Of a stretch of DNA of 64,000 nucleotides, positions 11,972 to 20,728 are shown one piece after another. The first letter of the stretch is position 1. Each line of letters opens with the position of its first letter. The notes under the pieces are model-generated. The model worked only from the letters and a program-made list of their open reading frames with translations, was not told the origin of the DNA and did no database searches. This DNA is from Acidobacteriota bacterium (GTDB taxonomy: Bacteria > Acidobacteriota > Polarisedimenticolia > J045): NCBI GenBank assembly GCA_017994815.1, contig JAGOJY010000010.1, positions 1 to 64,000 of the forward strand, read 5' to 3'. Made by a program: the position numbers and the translations under genes.

Positions 11972-12505
11972 ATGAGGATCGGCTTCAAGCGTGGAACGGC
12001 CCTGCTCCTGACGGCAGCGATCGTGTGCGGCAGCTTGCCGGCCCTTGCGGCCACCGCTCCGACGGCTGCGGTCCGTGGCCGAGTGTTCAGCGCCGACCTG
12101 AAGACCCCTGCCCCGGGTCTGATGGTGCAGGCCATTCCCGACCAGGGCGGCGATCCCCTGGCGCAAGCAACGACCGACGCGAAGGGCAGGTTCGCGCTGG
12201 CCGGCCTCCCCGACGGGACCTATGTCCTGCTGTTGAGCGACGGCAAGGGCGCGCCGATGGCGGCGGCCAGGGTGACGGCGAACGCCGGCAAGACCGAGAC
12301 CGTGGCGCTGGCGCTGCCCGAGAAGACCGGGACCACGACCCTCGCGCCGTCGGCCCGGCGCCTGGGGGCCTGGATCTCGACGCCGCTCGGCGCGACGGTG
12401 ACGCTCGTCGCGGCGGCGGTGGTCATCGGCCTCGCGGCGGACGACCTGACGGACGACGACGAGAGCCGCGAGAACCTCCCGCCCGTCAGCCCGAGCACGC
12501 GCTGA
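11972..12505 (+). CDS. Secreted Ig-like protein with C-terminal membrane helix and acidic tail (copy 1)
   Basis: 177 residues: signal peptide to about residue 26, a single carboxypeptidase-regulatory/CnaB-like beta-sandwich (start VRGRVFSADLK, core GRFALAGLPDGTYVLLLSDG), then a hydrophobic helix near residues 142-160 and a D/E-rich tail beginning ADDLTDDDE. The same layout recurs at 19833-20447 and 20729-21373, bracketing the polysaccharide export genes. GGAGGAA precedes the ATG. The protein is probably inserted in a membrane by its C-terminal helix. Its function is unknown; a surface or periplasmic scaffold linked to the exopolysaccharide system is a guess. Confidence 0.7.
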   Translation: MRIGFKRGTALLLTAAIVCGSLPALAATAPTAAVRGRVFSADLKTPAPGLMVQAIPDQGGDPLAQATTDAKGRFALAGLPDGTYVLLLSDGKGAPMAAARVTANAGKTETVALALPEKTGTTTLAPSARRLGAWISTPLGATVTLVAAAVVIGLAADDLTDDDESRENLPPVSPSTR

Positions 12506-12523
12506 TCCACCGATATTGCCCGG

Positions 12524-12562
12524 CCGAAAACCGGTGAAGGCCCGGCCTTCGCCGGTTTTCGG
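12524..12562 (+). terminator. 18-bp hairpin, probable terminator
   Basis: Arms 12524-12541 and 12545-12562 pair with one G-U and a 3-nt loop, 18 bp after the stop of the upstream gene. The stem contains an internal AAAA/TTTT block and no long T-run follows. It probably separates the small secreted-protein gene from the export operon. Confidence 0.6.
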
Positions 12563-12618
12563 AGGGTTCGTCACGCGCGGATCGGGAGTAGACTTCCCGC
12601 AACATCCGGAGCCCGACC

Positions 12619-13956
12619 ATGCCATGGCAGCCCCGGCGCGTGCTGCTGGCGGGTGTTTTTGTGCTCGCCGCCCTCGCGCCCGCCGCCGCGCAGACCCCCA
12701 CGCGCGACCGGCCGTTCCCCGTCATCCGCGAGGCCCGGCGCTGGGGGCCGTTCCTCGTCGACCCGTCGTTCGTCATCGACAACATCGGGTACGACGACAA
12801 CGTGTACTTCGCGCCGACCAACGTCGACGACGCCGACCGGCCCCGCGAGAGCGACTTCGTGGTGCGGATGGGGCCCGACATCCGGGCCCAGCTCCAGTTC
12901 GGCCCGCGCGTCGCGCTGACTTTTCGGGATCGGGCGAGCGGCGAGGTGTTCCTCTCTCATTCGAACCTCAACCACCTCGACAACACGCTCGAGGGGCAGT
13001 TCGACGTCCTGCTCGGCCCGCTGCTCTTGACCGCCAAGGGACGGCTCCTGACGGCCGAGGACCGGCCCTACTCCGAGCTCGTGGACCGCACCAAGCGCGA
13101 GGAGCAGGGTGCCTCGATCGGCGCGCGCCTGTTCCTGACCCCGCGCGTGGACCTCGGCGGCTCTGTCGGAACCGTGGACACGACGTACCACGACCCCAAC
13201 CGCTTCTACACGATCTTCGCCCCGGACCCCGACGGCGACGGGACCGTCGCGGTCACGACGACCATCGACCAGGCGCTCGACCGCAGCCGGACCGAGACGC
13301 AGGCCGACATCGGCTGGCGCCCGCGCGGTCGCGTGCGGCTGTTCCTCGCGTACAAGGAGCGCGAGGTCGACTTCGAGACCAACGTCGAGGGCGTGTCGCG
13401 CGACTCGCGCGAGGAACAGCAGATGGCCGGGTTGGAGTTCGCCACCGACGCGTACCTGTCGGGGCGCCTGATCTACGGGCGCTCGGAGCTCAACGCGGTG
13501 GACTCGGCAGGCCTGTACCGCCCGTTCGACGGCCCGGTGAGCGACACCGAGCTGACGTACCGCCCGACCGGCGCGACGCGCATCCGCGCCCGCTACCTGC
13601 GCGACATCGGCTTCTCGACCTACCTCGGCAACCTCTACTTCGAGGACACGCAACGGCGCCTCGAGATGGACGTCTACACCGCCGGCCGCTGGGGTTTCCA
13701 GGTCGGCGCGAGCCGCCAGAACACCGACTACCCGGAGCCGGGCTCCTACGTCGAGGGTCCCGGGAACACCGCCGTCATCGATCCCGACGCGTTCCGGGAA
13801 GACGAGATCACGGACTACTACGGCGGCCTGATCTTCAGCCTGCGCGGCGGGCTGCAGCTCGGGCTGCGCTACGGGGTGCGGGACCGCGACTCCACGGACC
13901 CGTTCGCCGTCGAGCGGCAGCACTACATCACGACCACCGGCAGCTACAGCTTCTGA
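12619..13956 (+). CDS. Outer-membrane beta-barrel protein of an exopolysaccharide locus
   Basis: 445 residues with a signal peptide cleaved near AAAQT (about residue 25). The remainder consists of alternating amphipathic strands (FRDRASGEVFLSHSNL, RARYLRDIGFSTYLG) and ends in an aromatic residue (YSF), the classic barrel C-terminus. Proteins of the BBP2_2 type in Wza/Wzc loci look like this. It is the first gene of the export operon, 19 bp before wza. The likely role is passage or anchoring of polysaccharide at the outer membrane. ATG 12619 has GGAG 8 nt upstream. Confidence 0.75.
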   Translation: MPWQPRRVLLAGVFVLAALAPAAAQTPTRDRPFPVIREARRWGPFLVDPSFVIDNIGYDDNVYFAPTNVDDADRPRESDFVVRMGPDIRAQLQFGPRVALTFRDRASGEVFLSHSNLNHLDNTLEGQFDVLLGPLLLTAKGRLLTAEDRPYSELVDRTKREEQGASIGARLFLTPRVDLGGSVGTVDTTYHDPNRFYTIFAPDPDGDGTVAVTTTIDQALDRSRTETQADIGWRPRGRVRLFLAYKEREVDFETNVEGVSRDSREEQQMAGLEFATDAYLSGRLIYGRSELNAVDSAGLYRPFDGPVSDTELTYRPTGATRIRARYLRDIGFSTYLGNLYFEDTQRRLEMDVYTAGRWGFQVGASRQNTDYPEPGSYVEGPGNTAVIDPDAFREDEITDYYGGLIFSLRGGLQLGLRYGVRDRDSTDPFAVERQHYITTTGSYSF

Positions 13957-13975
13957 CCCCCTGGAGCTTCGACCG

Positions 13976-14884
13976 ATGAAACGAATCCTGTTCGCGACCG
14001 CCCTCCTGGTTCTCCCCTGCGCCTTGGCCGACCCCGCGCAAACGCCCGCGCCGCCTCCGCCGGCGGGCGAGACGAAAGGCCCGCTGCCGGCCGTGACGCG
14101 GCCTGCCCCGGTGTACGACGACGAGTACGTCATCGGCAGCCACGACGTGATCGCGATCACGGTCTTCGACCTCAAGGACCTGGACTCGAAACGGCGCGTG
14201 TCGGGCGACGGCAAGATCAGCCTGCCGCTGCTCGGCGAGGTCGAGGTCGGCGGGCTCACGCCGCAGCAGACCGAGGAAGCGATCGCCGAGCTGTTGCGCG
14301 ACCGCAACCTGGTCAAGAACCCGCAGGTCAGCGTTTCGATCGAGGAGTACCGCAGCCGGATGGTGAACGTCCAGGGCGCGGTCGAGAAGCCCGGGACGTA
14401 CCCGATGCTGGGCCAGATGTCGCTCTTGGACGCGATCGGCGAGGCCGGCGGCCTCAACGACCGTGCCGGGCGCACGATCTTCATCCTGCGCCCGATGGCG
14501 AGCGGGACGGAAGACCGGATCGAGATCGACACCGAGAAGCTGGTGTTCGACGGGAACATCCTGCTGAACGTCGCGCTCCTGCCAGGGGACATCGTGATGG
14601 TCCCGTACCGGCAGGAGTGCCGCGTCTACGTCAACGGCGCGGTGCGCACACCCTCCTTGATCAAGTTCCCGTGCGAGGACGGCATGTCCGTCCTGCAGGC
14701 GATCACCTCCGCCGGCGGGGCGACCGAGCGCGCCAACGAGCGGCGGGTCAACGTGATCCGCCGGCTGCCGAATGGCGCGAAGCAGGTGATGAAGGTAAAT
14801 CTCAAGCGGGTCCAGAGCGGCAAGGCCGAGGACCTGATGCTCCAGGAGAACGACATCGTTCAAGTTCACGAGTCGTTCTTCTAG
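13976..14884 (+). CDS. Wza-type polysaccharide export protein
   Basis: 302 residues: signal peptide, Pro-rich linker, Poly_export domain starting at DEYVIGSHDVIAITVFDL (about residue 43) and two SLBB repeats (MVNVQGAVEKPGTYP and YVNGAVRTPSLIKF). It forms the periplasm-spanning export pore together with Wzc (family knowledge). There is no lipobox Cys at the expected cleavage site, so unlike E. coli Wza it may be a simple exported protein. GGAG lies 9 nt before ATG 13976. It sits between the barrel protein and wzc in the same operon. Confidence 0.92.
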   Translation: MKRILFATALLVLPCALADPAQTPAPPPPAGETKGPLPAVTRPAPVYDDEYVIGSHDVIAITVFDLKDLDSKRRVSGDGKISLPLLGEVEVGGLTPQQTEEAIAELLRDRNLVKNPQVSVSIEEYRSRMVNVQGAVEKPGTYPMLGQMSLLDAIGEAGGLNDRAGRTIFILRPMASGTEDRIEIDTEKLVFDGNILLNVALLPGDIVMVPYRQECRVYVNGAVRTPSLIKFPCEDGMSVLQAITSAGGATERANERRVNVIRRLPNGAKQVMKVNLKRVQSGKAEDLMLQENDIVQVHESFF

Positions 14885-14930
14885 TTCGTAACCGTTCGAC
14901 GCGTGCCGCGGGAGCGGCACGGAGGTCCCG

Positions 14931-17195
14931 ATGGCATCGGCGTCCCGGCAACAGGAATTCAACCTCCGCGACTATTGGCAGATCCTCGTCCGCCGCCGGT
15001 GGCTGATCTTCACCTGCGTCCTGGTCACGACCATCGCCGCCGCCGTGTCGAGCTTCCTGGCGACGCCGGTCTACCGCTCGACCGCCACGATCGCGATCGA
15101 GCGCACGGGCGTGCGGATCCTGCGCCAGGACCTGTCGTCGTCCGAACCGAGCTGGCTCGACTACCAGAATTTCTACAACACGCAGTACCGGATCATCGGT
15201 GCGGACGCCGTGCTGCGGCTGGCGATCAAGTCGCTCGACTTGCACAACCGCAACCTTCTGAAGGACAGCAATACGCTCTCGCTCGCCGAGATCAAGGCGC
15301 GGCTGTTCAAGTCGATCTCGCGCTCGCAGGTCCCCGCGCACGAGGAGGACGCCGATTACCCCTACCTGCAGCTCCTGCGCGGCGGGCTGTCGGTGGACCC
15401 GGTGCGCGACAGCCACCTCGTCGAGATCTCGTACGTGTCCGACGACCGCCGCTTCGCGGCCGAGGTCGCCAACGCGATCGCCGAGGCGTACCAGACGTTC
15501 ATGTTCCAGTCCAAGCTCGACCTGGCCCGGACTTCCCAGGAGTGGTTCATCGGCCAGCTCAAGGACTTGCAGGAAGACATCTCGAAGAAGGAAAACGGGC
15601 TGCAGGAGTACGCGCGCTCCAAGGGGATCGTGACGGGAGAGGCCGGGACCGAGGCCTCGATGCAGAACTACGCCGACTTGCGCAACCGCTACACGGCGGC
15701 CCAGGGTGACGCGGCCGAGGCGCGGGCCAAGTGGAACACGTATCGCAACTCCAGCCCCGAATCGCTGGACGAGGTCCGCAACAACCAGGTCGTGCAGACG
15801 CTGGCGCAGGAAGCGGCGCGCTTCGACACCGAGTACCAGCAGCTCCTGGCCAAGTACCGCGCCGAGTACCCCAGCGTTCTGCAGAAGAAGTCCCAGCTCG
15901 ACGCCGCCCGCGAGAAGCTCCGGGAGCAGACGGAGGCGATCGCCAAGCGCGTGATCGACGCGGCCGAGGTGGACTACCAGAACAAGCGCCGGCGGGAGCA
16001 GGAGTTCGCGACGCTGTACCAGCAAGCCGAGCAGCGGCTCGAGCAGTTCAAGTCGGCGAACGTCGAGTACGTCTCGCGGCGGGACGAGCTGGACCAGCTG
16101 CGCAAGAGCTACAACGAGCTGATCGACAAGCGCAACTCGATGGGGCTCGCGGCGAACCTGACGGAGTCCGGCCAGAACGTCCGGACGATCGACAAGGCGC
16201 AGCCGGCGCACAACATCTTCAAGCCGAAGAAGAAGCTCAACATCATGCTGGGTTTCCTGTTCGGCCTGTTCGTCGGCATCGGCGCCGCGGTGCTGGTCGA
16301 GTACATCGACAACACGATCAAGACCCCCGACGACGTGCGCAACACGGTCGCCCTGCCGGTGTTGGCGATGATCCCGGCCCACGGCAGCGACACGCGCAAG
16401 GTGCGCGACAAGCGCCGCGCGGCGGAAGCGGCGGACAAGCCGCCGCAGGAAGTCGACCCGGCGCTGATCACGCAGCAGCTCCCGCTCTCGCCGACCGCCG
16501 AGGCGTACCGCGAGCTGCGGACCGCGGTGCTTCTGGCGACGGCCGGGCACCCGCCGCGCGATCTCGCCGTCACCTCGTGCCAGCCCGGCGAGGGCAAGAC
16601 GACGACCGCCTTCAACCTGGCGACCGCGCTGGCGCAGCTCGGCCGTCGCGTGCTGCTGGTCGACACCGACCTGCGGCGGCCGCGCTGCCACCAGGTCGCG
16701 CGGATGTCCGGCTCGCGCGGCGTGAGCACCTACCTGACGGGGCTCAGCGATCTCGAGGGGCTGGTCCAGCCCAGCCCGATCGAGCGCGTGTCGCTGATCG
16801 TCGCCGGCCCGATCCCGCCGAACCCGGCCGAGCTGCTGGACTCGCAGCGCTTCGCCGAGATGGTCCGGGAGCTGCGGGCCCACACCGAGTTCGACCACGT
16901 GATCTTCGACTCGCCGCCGGTGCTGTCGGTCGTGGACCCGCTCCTGATCGGCCGTCATGTCGAGGGCACCGTGCTCGTCATCAAGTCGGCCTTCACCTCG
17001 CGCGACGCGGGCCGGCTGGCGCACGAGAAACTGTCCGGCGGCCGCGTGAACCTCCTGGGCGTGGTCCTCAACGCCGTCCACACCGAGCACGTGCCGTACC
17101 AGTATCGGTACTACCGCGACGGCTACATCTACGGCGAGGGCGGCAAGGGCGAGGACGGCAAGCGCGGCAGGTCGGTCGCCGCGGCCAAGAGCTGA
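14931..17195 (+). CDS. Polysaccharide co-polymerase / tyrosine autokinase (Wzc type)
   Basis: 754-residue inner-membrane protein: Wzz domain with a first TM helix at about residues 24-45, a long periplasmic coiled coil, a GNVR-like segment, a second TM (about 440-460), then a cytoplasmic BY-kinase with Walker A QPGEGKTTT, Walker A' LLVDTDLRRP and Walker B VIFDSPP. The C-terminus has a tyrosine cluster (PYQYRYYRDGYIYGEG), the autophosphorylation site in this family. It controls chain length and export. GGAGG precedes ATG 14931. All catalytic motifs are present, so the kinase should be active. Confidence 0.95.
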   Translation: MASASRQQEFNLRDYWQILVRRRWLIFTCVLVTTIAAAVSSFLATPVYRSTATIAIERTGVRILRQDLSSSEPSWLDYQNFYNTQYRIIGADAVLRLAIKSLDLHNRNLLKDSNTLSLAEIKARLFKSISRSQVPAHEEDADYPYLQLLRGGLSVDPVRDSHLVEISYVSDDRRFAAEVANAIAEAYQTFMFQSKLDLARTSQEWFIGQLKDLQEDISKKENGLQEYARSKGIVTGEAGTEASMQNYADLRNRYTAAQGDAAEARAKWNTYRNSSPESLDEVRNNQVVQTLAQEAARFDTEYQQLLAKYRAEYPSVLQKKSQLDAAREKLREQTEAIAKRVIDAAEVDYQNKRRREQEFATLYQQAEQRLEQFKSANVEYVSRRDELDQLRKSYNELIDKRNSMGLAANLTESGQNVRTIDKAQPAHNIFKPKKKLNIMLGFLFGLFVGIGAAVLVEYIDNTIKTPDDVRNTVALPVLAMIPAHGSDTRKVRDKRRAAEAADKPPQEVDPALITQQLPLSPTAEAYRELRTAVLLATAGHPPRDLAVTSCQPGEGKTTTAFNLATALAQLGRRVLLVDTDLRRPRCHQVARMSGSRGVSTYLTGLSDLEGLVQPSPIERVSLIVAGPIPPNPAELLDSQRFAEMVRELRAHTEFDHVIFDSPPVLSVVDPLLIGRHVEGTVLVIKSAFTSRDAGRLAHEKLSGGRVNLLGVVLNAVHTEHVPYQYRYYRDGYIYGEGGKGEDGKRGRSVAAAKS

Positions 17196-17215
17196 CCCAC
17201 GGCCGGCGGTCCCGG

Positions 17216-19762
17216 ATGACCGTGATCCCGATCGCGTCCGCCCGCGCGCGCGGCGACGCGGAACGGCCGGCGCTGCGCTGGCTCGCCTGGGGCCTCGTCG
17301 CGGCCGTGCTCCTGGGCCTGTTCCTGTTCGGCGGCATCCAGCCCCACGTCCGCCCCGTGCTGGCCGGCGTCGTCGGGCTTCTCGCCGGGCTCGTGCTGAT
17401 CCTCGCGCCGCCGTCCGAGCGCCCGGGCTGGGCGTGGTGCGCCGCCGCGGCCGGGCTGCCGCTCTGGCTCGCGCTGCAGCTCGTGCCGCTGCCGCTCTCG
17501 CTGCAGCCCGCGGCACGCGCCGACCTCGTGACGCGGCTGTGGCCCGGCCCCGCTGCCGGCTGCGCCGGCGCGGCGGTCCTGCCGGCGGCGCCGGGATGGG
17601 TCGCCTCGACGATCGACGCGGTCGCCACCCGCGAGTTCCTGTTCGTGGTGCTGGCCGCGCTGCTGGTGCTTCTCGCCGCGCGCACCTACTTCGCGACGCG
17701 CCCCGCCGCGCGCGAGGCGCTGATCGGCGCGGTCGCGCTGTTCACGGCGTGCGAGGCGATCTACGCCATCGCCCAGTGGACTTCCGGCACGCCGAAGGTG
17801 CTCTGGTTCACCAAGATCAACTACCTCGACGCCGCGACGGGGACGTTGATCAACCGCAACCACTTCGCGATGCTGCTCTACATCGGCATCGGCTGCGCCT
17901 TGACGCTGCTCCTCGCGCGGCGCCGCGCGGGGTCCGCGGACCACGGCCGCTCGGCCGCGATCGACACCAGCCTGGCCGTGATCGTCGGCCTGCAGCTCGC
18001 AGGGGTGGCCGCCAGCAAGTCCCGCGCCGGCGCCGCGGCGACGCTCCTGGTGCTGCTGTCGGTCCTCCCGGCCCTGCTGCGCCCGCGCCGCGGCCGGCCC
18101 GCGCTCGCGATCGCGGCGGTCGTCGGGCTGCTGGCCGTGCCGACGCTCGTCGTCGTCGCGCCCGCGATGCGCGAGCGGCTGGAGAACCTCCCCAAGGAAT
18201 GGGAGAGCCCCGCCGGCCGCCGCGCCGTGGTTGCCCACAGCCTGGGGATCGTCGCCGACTTCCCGCTGCTCGGCACTGGCGGCAAGACGTTCGAGTACGC
18301 GTTCCAGCTCTACCGCCCCCCCGAGATCCAGGCCCGCTACGACTACGCCCACAACGATTACGTGCAGCTCCTGACCGAGGCCGGCCCGGTCGGCCTCGCG
18401 CTGGCCCTCCTCCCGGTCGGGCTGTTCGCCTGGGAGCTGCGGCGCCGGCGGTCGGCCCCGGCCGAGGCCGATCGCGGGACCGCGTTGCCGCTTTTCGTGG
18501 CCTTCGCGGCGGTGGCCCTGCACGAGTTCGTCGACTTCGGGCTGCAGATGCCGGCGAACGCCTTCCTGCTCGCGCTGCTCGCGGGAGCGGCGCTTGCGCG
18601 CGAGCCGGAGCCGTCGCGCCGCGGGCGCGGGGCGGTGGTGCTGGGCGCGGTGGGTATCGCGCTCGCGCTGCCCGCAGCGCTGCACGGGGCGGCGCGCTGG
18701 GGGTTCCTGTCGGGCGTGGTGACCCGGCCCGACCTTCCCGACGTGCGCCACGGCAACGCGAGCGAGTTGTGGCGGCAGTGGCGCGCCGACCAGTCGAAAA
18801 GCGCTGTGTTGTGCCGCGCGATCGCCGAGGAGGCGCGGGCGCAGGAACTGCGGCCGTTCGCGGCGATCTACGCCGAGAGGTTCGCACTGCAGCTCGCCGC
18901 CGCCGCGGAGCTGGGCCGGGTGGAGCCGGGTCGCGCCGAGGCCTTCCGCGAGCAGGCCGCGCGCGCGGCGGATCGCGCGCGGGGATTGGACCCTTGGCAG
19001 GGCGACACGCGCTCGCGCCTGATCAATGTCTCGCTCGCGCTGGGCGATCTCGACCAGGCGGTCGAGGACGCGCTGGTGATCGCCCGGACCTCGCCCACGA
19101 ACGTGCGCGGCGCCGTGCGCACGCTGCTCGGAGCGGGGGTGCCCGCGCTGCTGCTCGGCGAGGCGCTGGAGCGCGAGCCGCGCGCGCTGCAGGAGCTGAT
19201 CGCCGCGCTCTTGCAGGAGAACGATCTCGAGACGGCCCGCGCGATCCTGCCCGCGGATTCCGTCCCGACCCCGGAGCTGTGCCGCATCGCCCCCTCGATC
19301 GCGTCCGTCCTCACGCGGGCGCACAAGCTGCCGGCCGAGCCGTTCCTCGCGGCCTGCCTCGACGTGCCGGAGATCCGCTCCGAGCCCGCGCTGCTCGACA
19401 ACGTGCGCTCGACGCTGGCGCGCGAGCTGATGAACACCGGCCACCCCGAGCGCGCCGACGGGCTCGTGCGCGAGATCGGTCAGCAAGCGATGCGGGCGTG
19501 GATCGAAATCGACCTCGCGCTGAAGCTGGGCGATTTCGACCGCGCGGCGCGCGCGGGCTGGCTGTTGATCGACGGCGAGCCGCCGCTCGACGACCTGCGC
19601 GAGGCGCGGGTGCGGATGAAGCTGGGCGAGGCGTACGCCCGGCAGGGCAAGCTGCCGATGTCCGCCGAGCAATACGAGCTGGCGCTGCGGCTCGACCCGA
19701 GCCAGTCCGCGGCGTGCGAGCGGGCGCTGAACGCGCTCCGGCGCGGCAAAAGCCCGTTCTGA
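17216..19762 (+). CDS. O-antigen polymerase/ligase-family membrane protein fused to TPR domain
   Basis: 848 residues. The N-terminal ~490 residues form about a dozen TM helices with Wzy_C/WaaL-type motifs (INRNHFAMLL and YAHNDYVQLLTEAG). The soluble C-terminal ~350 residues contain TPR-like helical pairs, the last reading KLPMSAEQYELALRLDPSQ. It probably polymerises or ligates repeat units at the periplasmic face, with the TPR part recruiting partners. It starts 20 bp after wzc without a clear Shine-Dalgarno, suggesting coupled translation. No Wzx flippase or initiating sugar-phosphate transferase lies beside it. Confidence 0.82.
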   Translation: MTVIPIASARARGDAERPALRWLAWGLVAAVLLGLFLFGGIQPHVRPVLAGVVGLLAGLVLILAPPSERPGWAWCAAAAGLPLWLALQLVPLPLSLQPAARADLVTRLWPGPAAGCAGAAVLPAAPGWVASTIDAVATREFLFVVLAALLVLLAARTYFATRPAAREALIGAVALFTACEAIYAIAQWTSGTPKVLWFTKINYLDAATGTLINRNHFAMLLYIGIGCALTLLLARRRAGSADHGRSAAIDTSLAVIVGLQLAGVAASKSRAGAAATLLVLLSVLPALLRPRRGRPALAIAAVVGLLAVPTLVVVAPAMRERLENLPKEWESPAGRRAVVAHSLGIVADFPLLGTGGKTFEYAFQLYRPPEIQARYDYAHNDYVQLLTEAGPVGLALALLPVGLFAWELRRRRSAPAEADRGTALPLFVAFAAVALHEFVDFGLQMPANAFLLALLAGAALAREPEPSRRGRGAVVLGAVGIALALPAALHGAARWGFLSGVVTRPDLPDVRHGNASELWRQWRADQSKSAVLCRAIAEEARAQELRPFAAIYAERFALQLAAAAELGRVEPGRAEAFREQAARAADRARGLDPWQGDTRSRLINVSLALGDLDQAVEDALVIARTSPTNVRGAVRTLLGAGVPALLLGEALEREPRALQELIAALLQENDLETARAILPADSVPTPELCRIAPSIASVLTRAHKLPAEPFLAACLDVPEIRSEPALLDNVRSTLARELMNTGHPERADGLVREIGQQAMRAWIEIDLALKLGDFDRAARAGWLLIDGEPPLDDLREARVRMKLGEAYARQGKLPMSAEQYELALRLDPSQSAACERALNALRRGKSPF

Positions 19763-19832
19763 CCGTTCGGGATATGATGACCCTGTCCGCCCGCGTTGCC
19801 CGGAGGCCTCGACCCCGGAGGGTGCCGATCCC

Positions 19833-20447
19833 GTGGAGACTTCCAGCCGTACCCGTCGTTGGGCCGTCCTGGCGTTGAGCGTGCTCCTGGCGCTGCCGCA
19901 GGCCGGCCTCGTCCTCGCGCAGGGCGAGACCGCCAAGAGCGAACCGAAGGCCGAGATCCGGGGGACGGTGCGCGACCAGAACGGCGCGACGGTCACCGGG
20001 GCCAGGCTGGTCCTGTCACCGCTGGAGACGCCGGAGCGGAGCCTCAGCGCCACCACGGACGAGAAGGGGCAGTACACGTTGCGCGCTGTGCAGCGCGGCT
20101 ACTACTCGGTCGCGGTCGATTTCGCGGGCAAGGCGTACGTCGGCAACCGCACGGTCCTCGTCCAACCGGCGCGCGACCTGCGCGCGGACTTTCAACTCGG
20201 TCCCTTCCTGCCGGAAGACGCGTTCCTGGGTCTGAAAGAAGGCGAGCCGGTCGCGAGTCTCGGCCAGCCCGCGGCGGGGGTCGCGAGGCTGCACGAGCGC
20301 TCGGCGAACGCGGGGCTCGCGTGGCTGCGAACCGGCAAGGGAGTCGCGGTGCTGATCGGCGGAGGCGTGCTCGCGGTGGGAGCGCTGATCGCGCTCGCCG
20401 GCGACGACGACGAGCCGAGCCGCCCCGCAAGCCCCTCGAACCCCTGA
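19833..20447 (+). CDS. Secreted Ig-like protein with C-terminal membrane helix and acidic tail (copy 2)
   Basis: 204 residues: Arg-containing signal peptide (cleavage near LAQGE), one carboxypeptidase-regulatory-like domain (IRGTVRDQNGATVTGARL, then KGQYTLRAVQRGYYSVAV), a linker, a TM helix (VAVLIGGGVLAVGALIAL, about 172-190) and the tail AGDDDEPSRP. The layout matches 11972-12505 and 20729-21373. The GTG start has GGAGGG about 10 nt upstream. It follows the Wzy-like gene after 70 bp and may belong to the export operon. Biochemical role unknown. Confidence 0.7.
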   Translation: METSSRTRRWAVLALSVLLALPQAGLVLAQGETAKSEPKAEIRGTVRDQNGATVTGARLVLSPLETPERSLSATTDEKGQYTLRAVQRGYYSVAVDFAGKAYVGNRTVLVQPARDLRADFQLGPFLPEDAFLGLKEGEPVASLGQPAAGVARLHERSANAGLAWLRTGKGVAVLIGGGVLAVGALIALAGDDDEPSRPASPSNP

Positions 20448-20458
20448 TTTTGTTCCGC

Positions 20459-20480
20459 GCCCGGCGGAGCCCCGCCGGGC
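20459..20480. repeat. 9-bp inverted repeat in intergenic leader
   Basis: Arms 20459-20467 and 20472-20480 form a GC-rich hairpin just after copy 2. There is no T-run, so terminator activity is uncertain. The rest of 20481-20728 is less GC-rich and probably carries the promoter of copy 3. I found no known riboswitch motif in it. Confidence 0.45.
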
Positions 20481-20728
20481 GTCCCCGCGGCGTGCTCGAT
20501 CCCGGGGAACTGGTACCGCCATTGCCATTAGGGACGATCGCAACTTTGTTTGTGGCCGCGGTGCGTCGGCGACCCGGTCCGATGTCGTTCGTTTTTCCCC
20601 CCTTGATCATCCGGCTGGGTTGCACTACGTTCTCACTTCGATACCGGACGAGAGGTCGGCGGAGGGGTGGTCCGCGCACTCTTTGGCCGGGCAATCTGCG
20701 ACGCGCCGACCGCAAAGGGGACTGGGGA

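Noticed and set aside
15731..17215. An open frame that runs through wzc into the Wzy-like gene
   Set aside because: The upstream part is a frame shadow of wzc; homology and TM pattern begin at ATG 17216.
20481..20728. Possible riboswitch (c-di-GMP type) ahead of the third Ig-like protein
   Set aside because: I looked for the conserved GEMM core and did not find it; only an ordinary leader can be supported.
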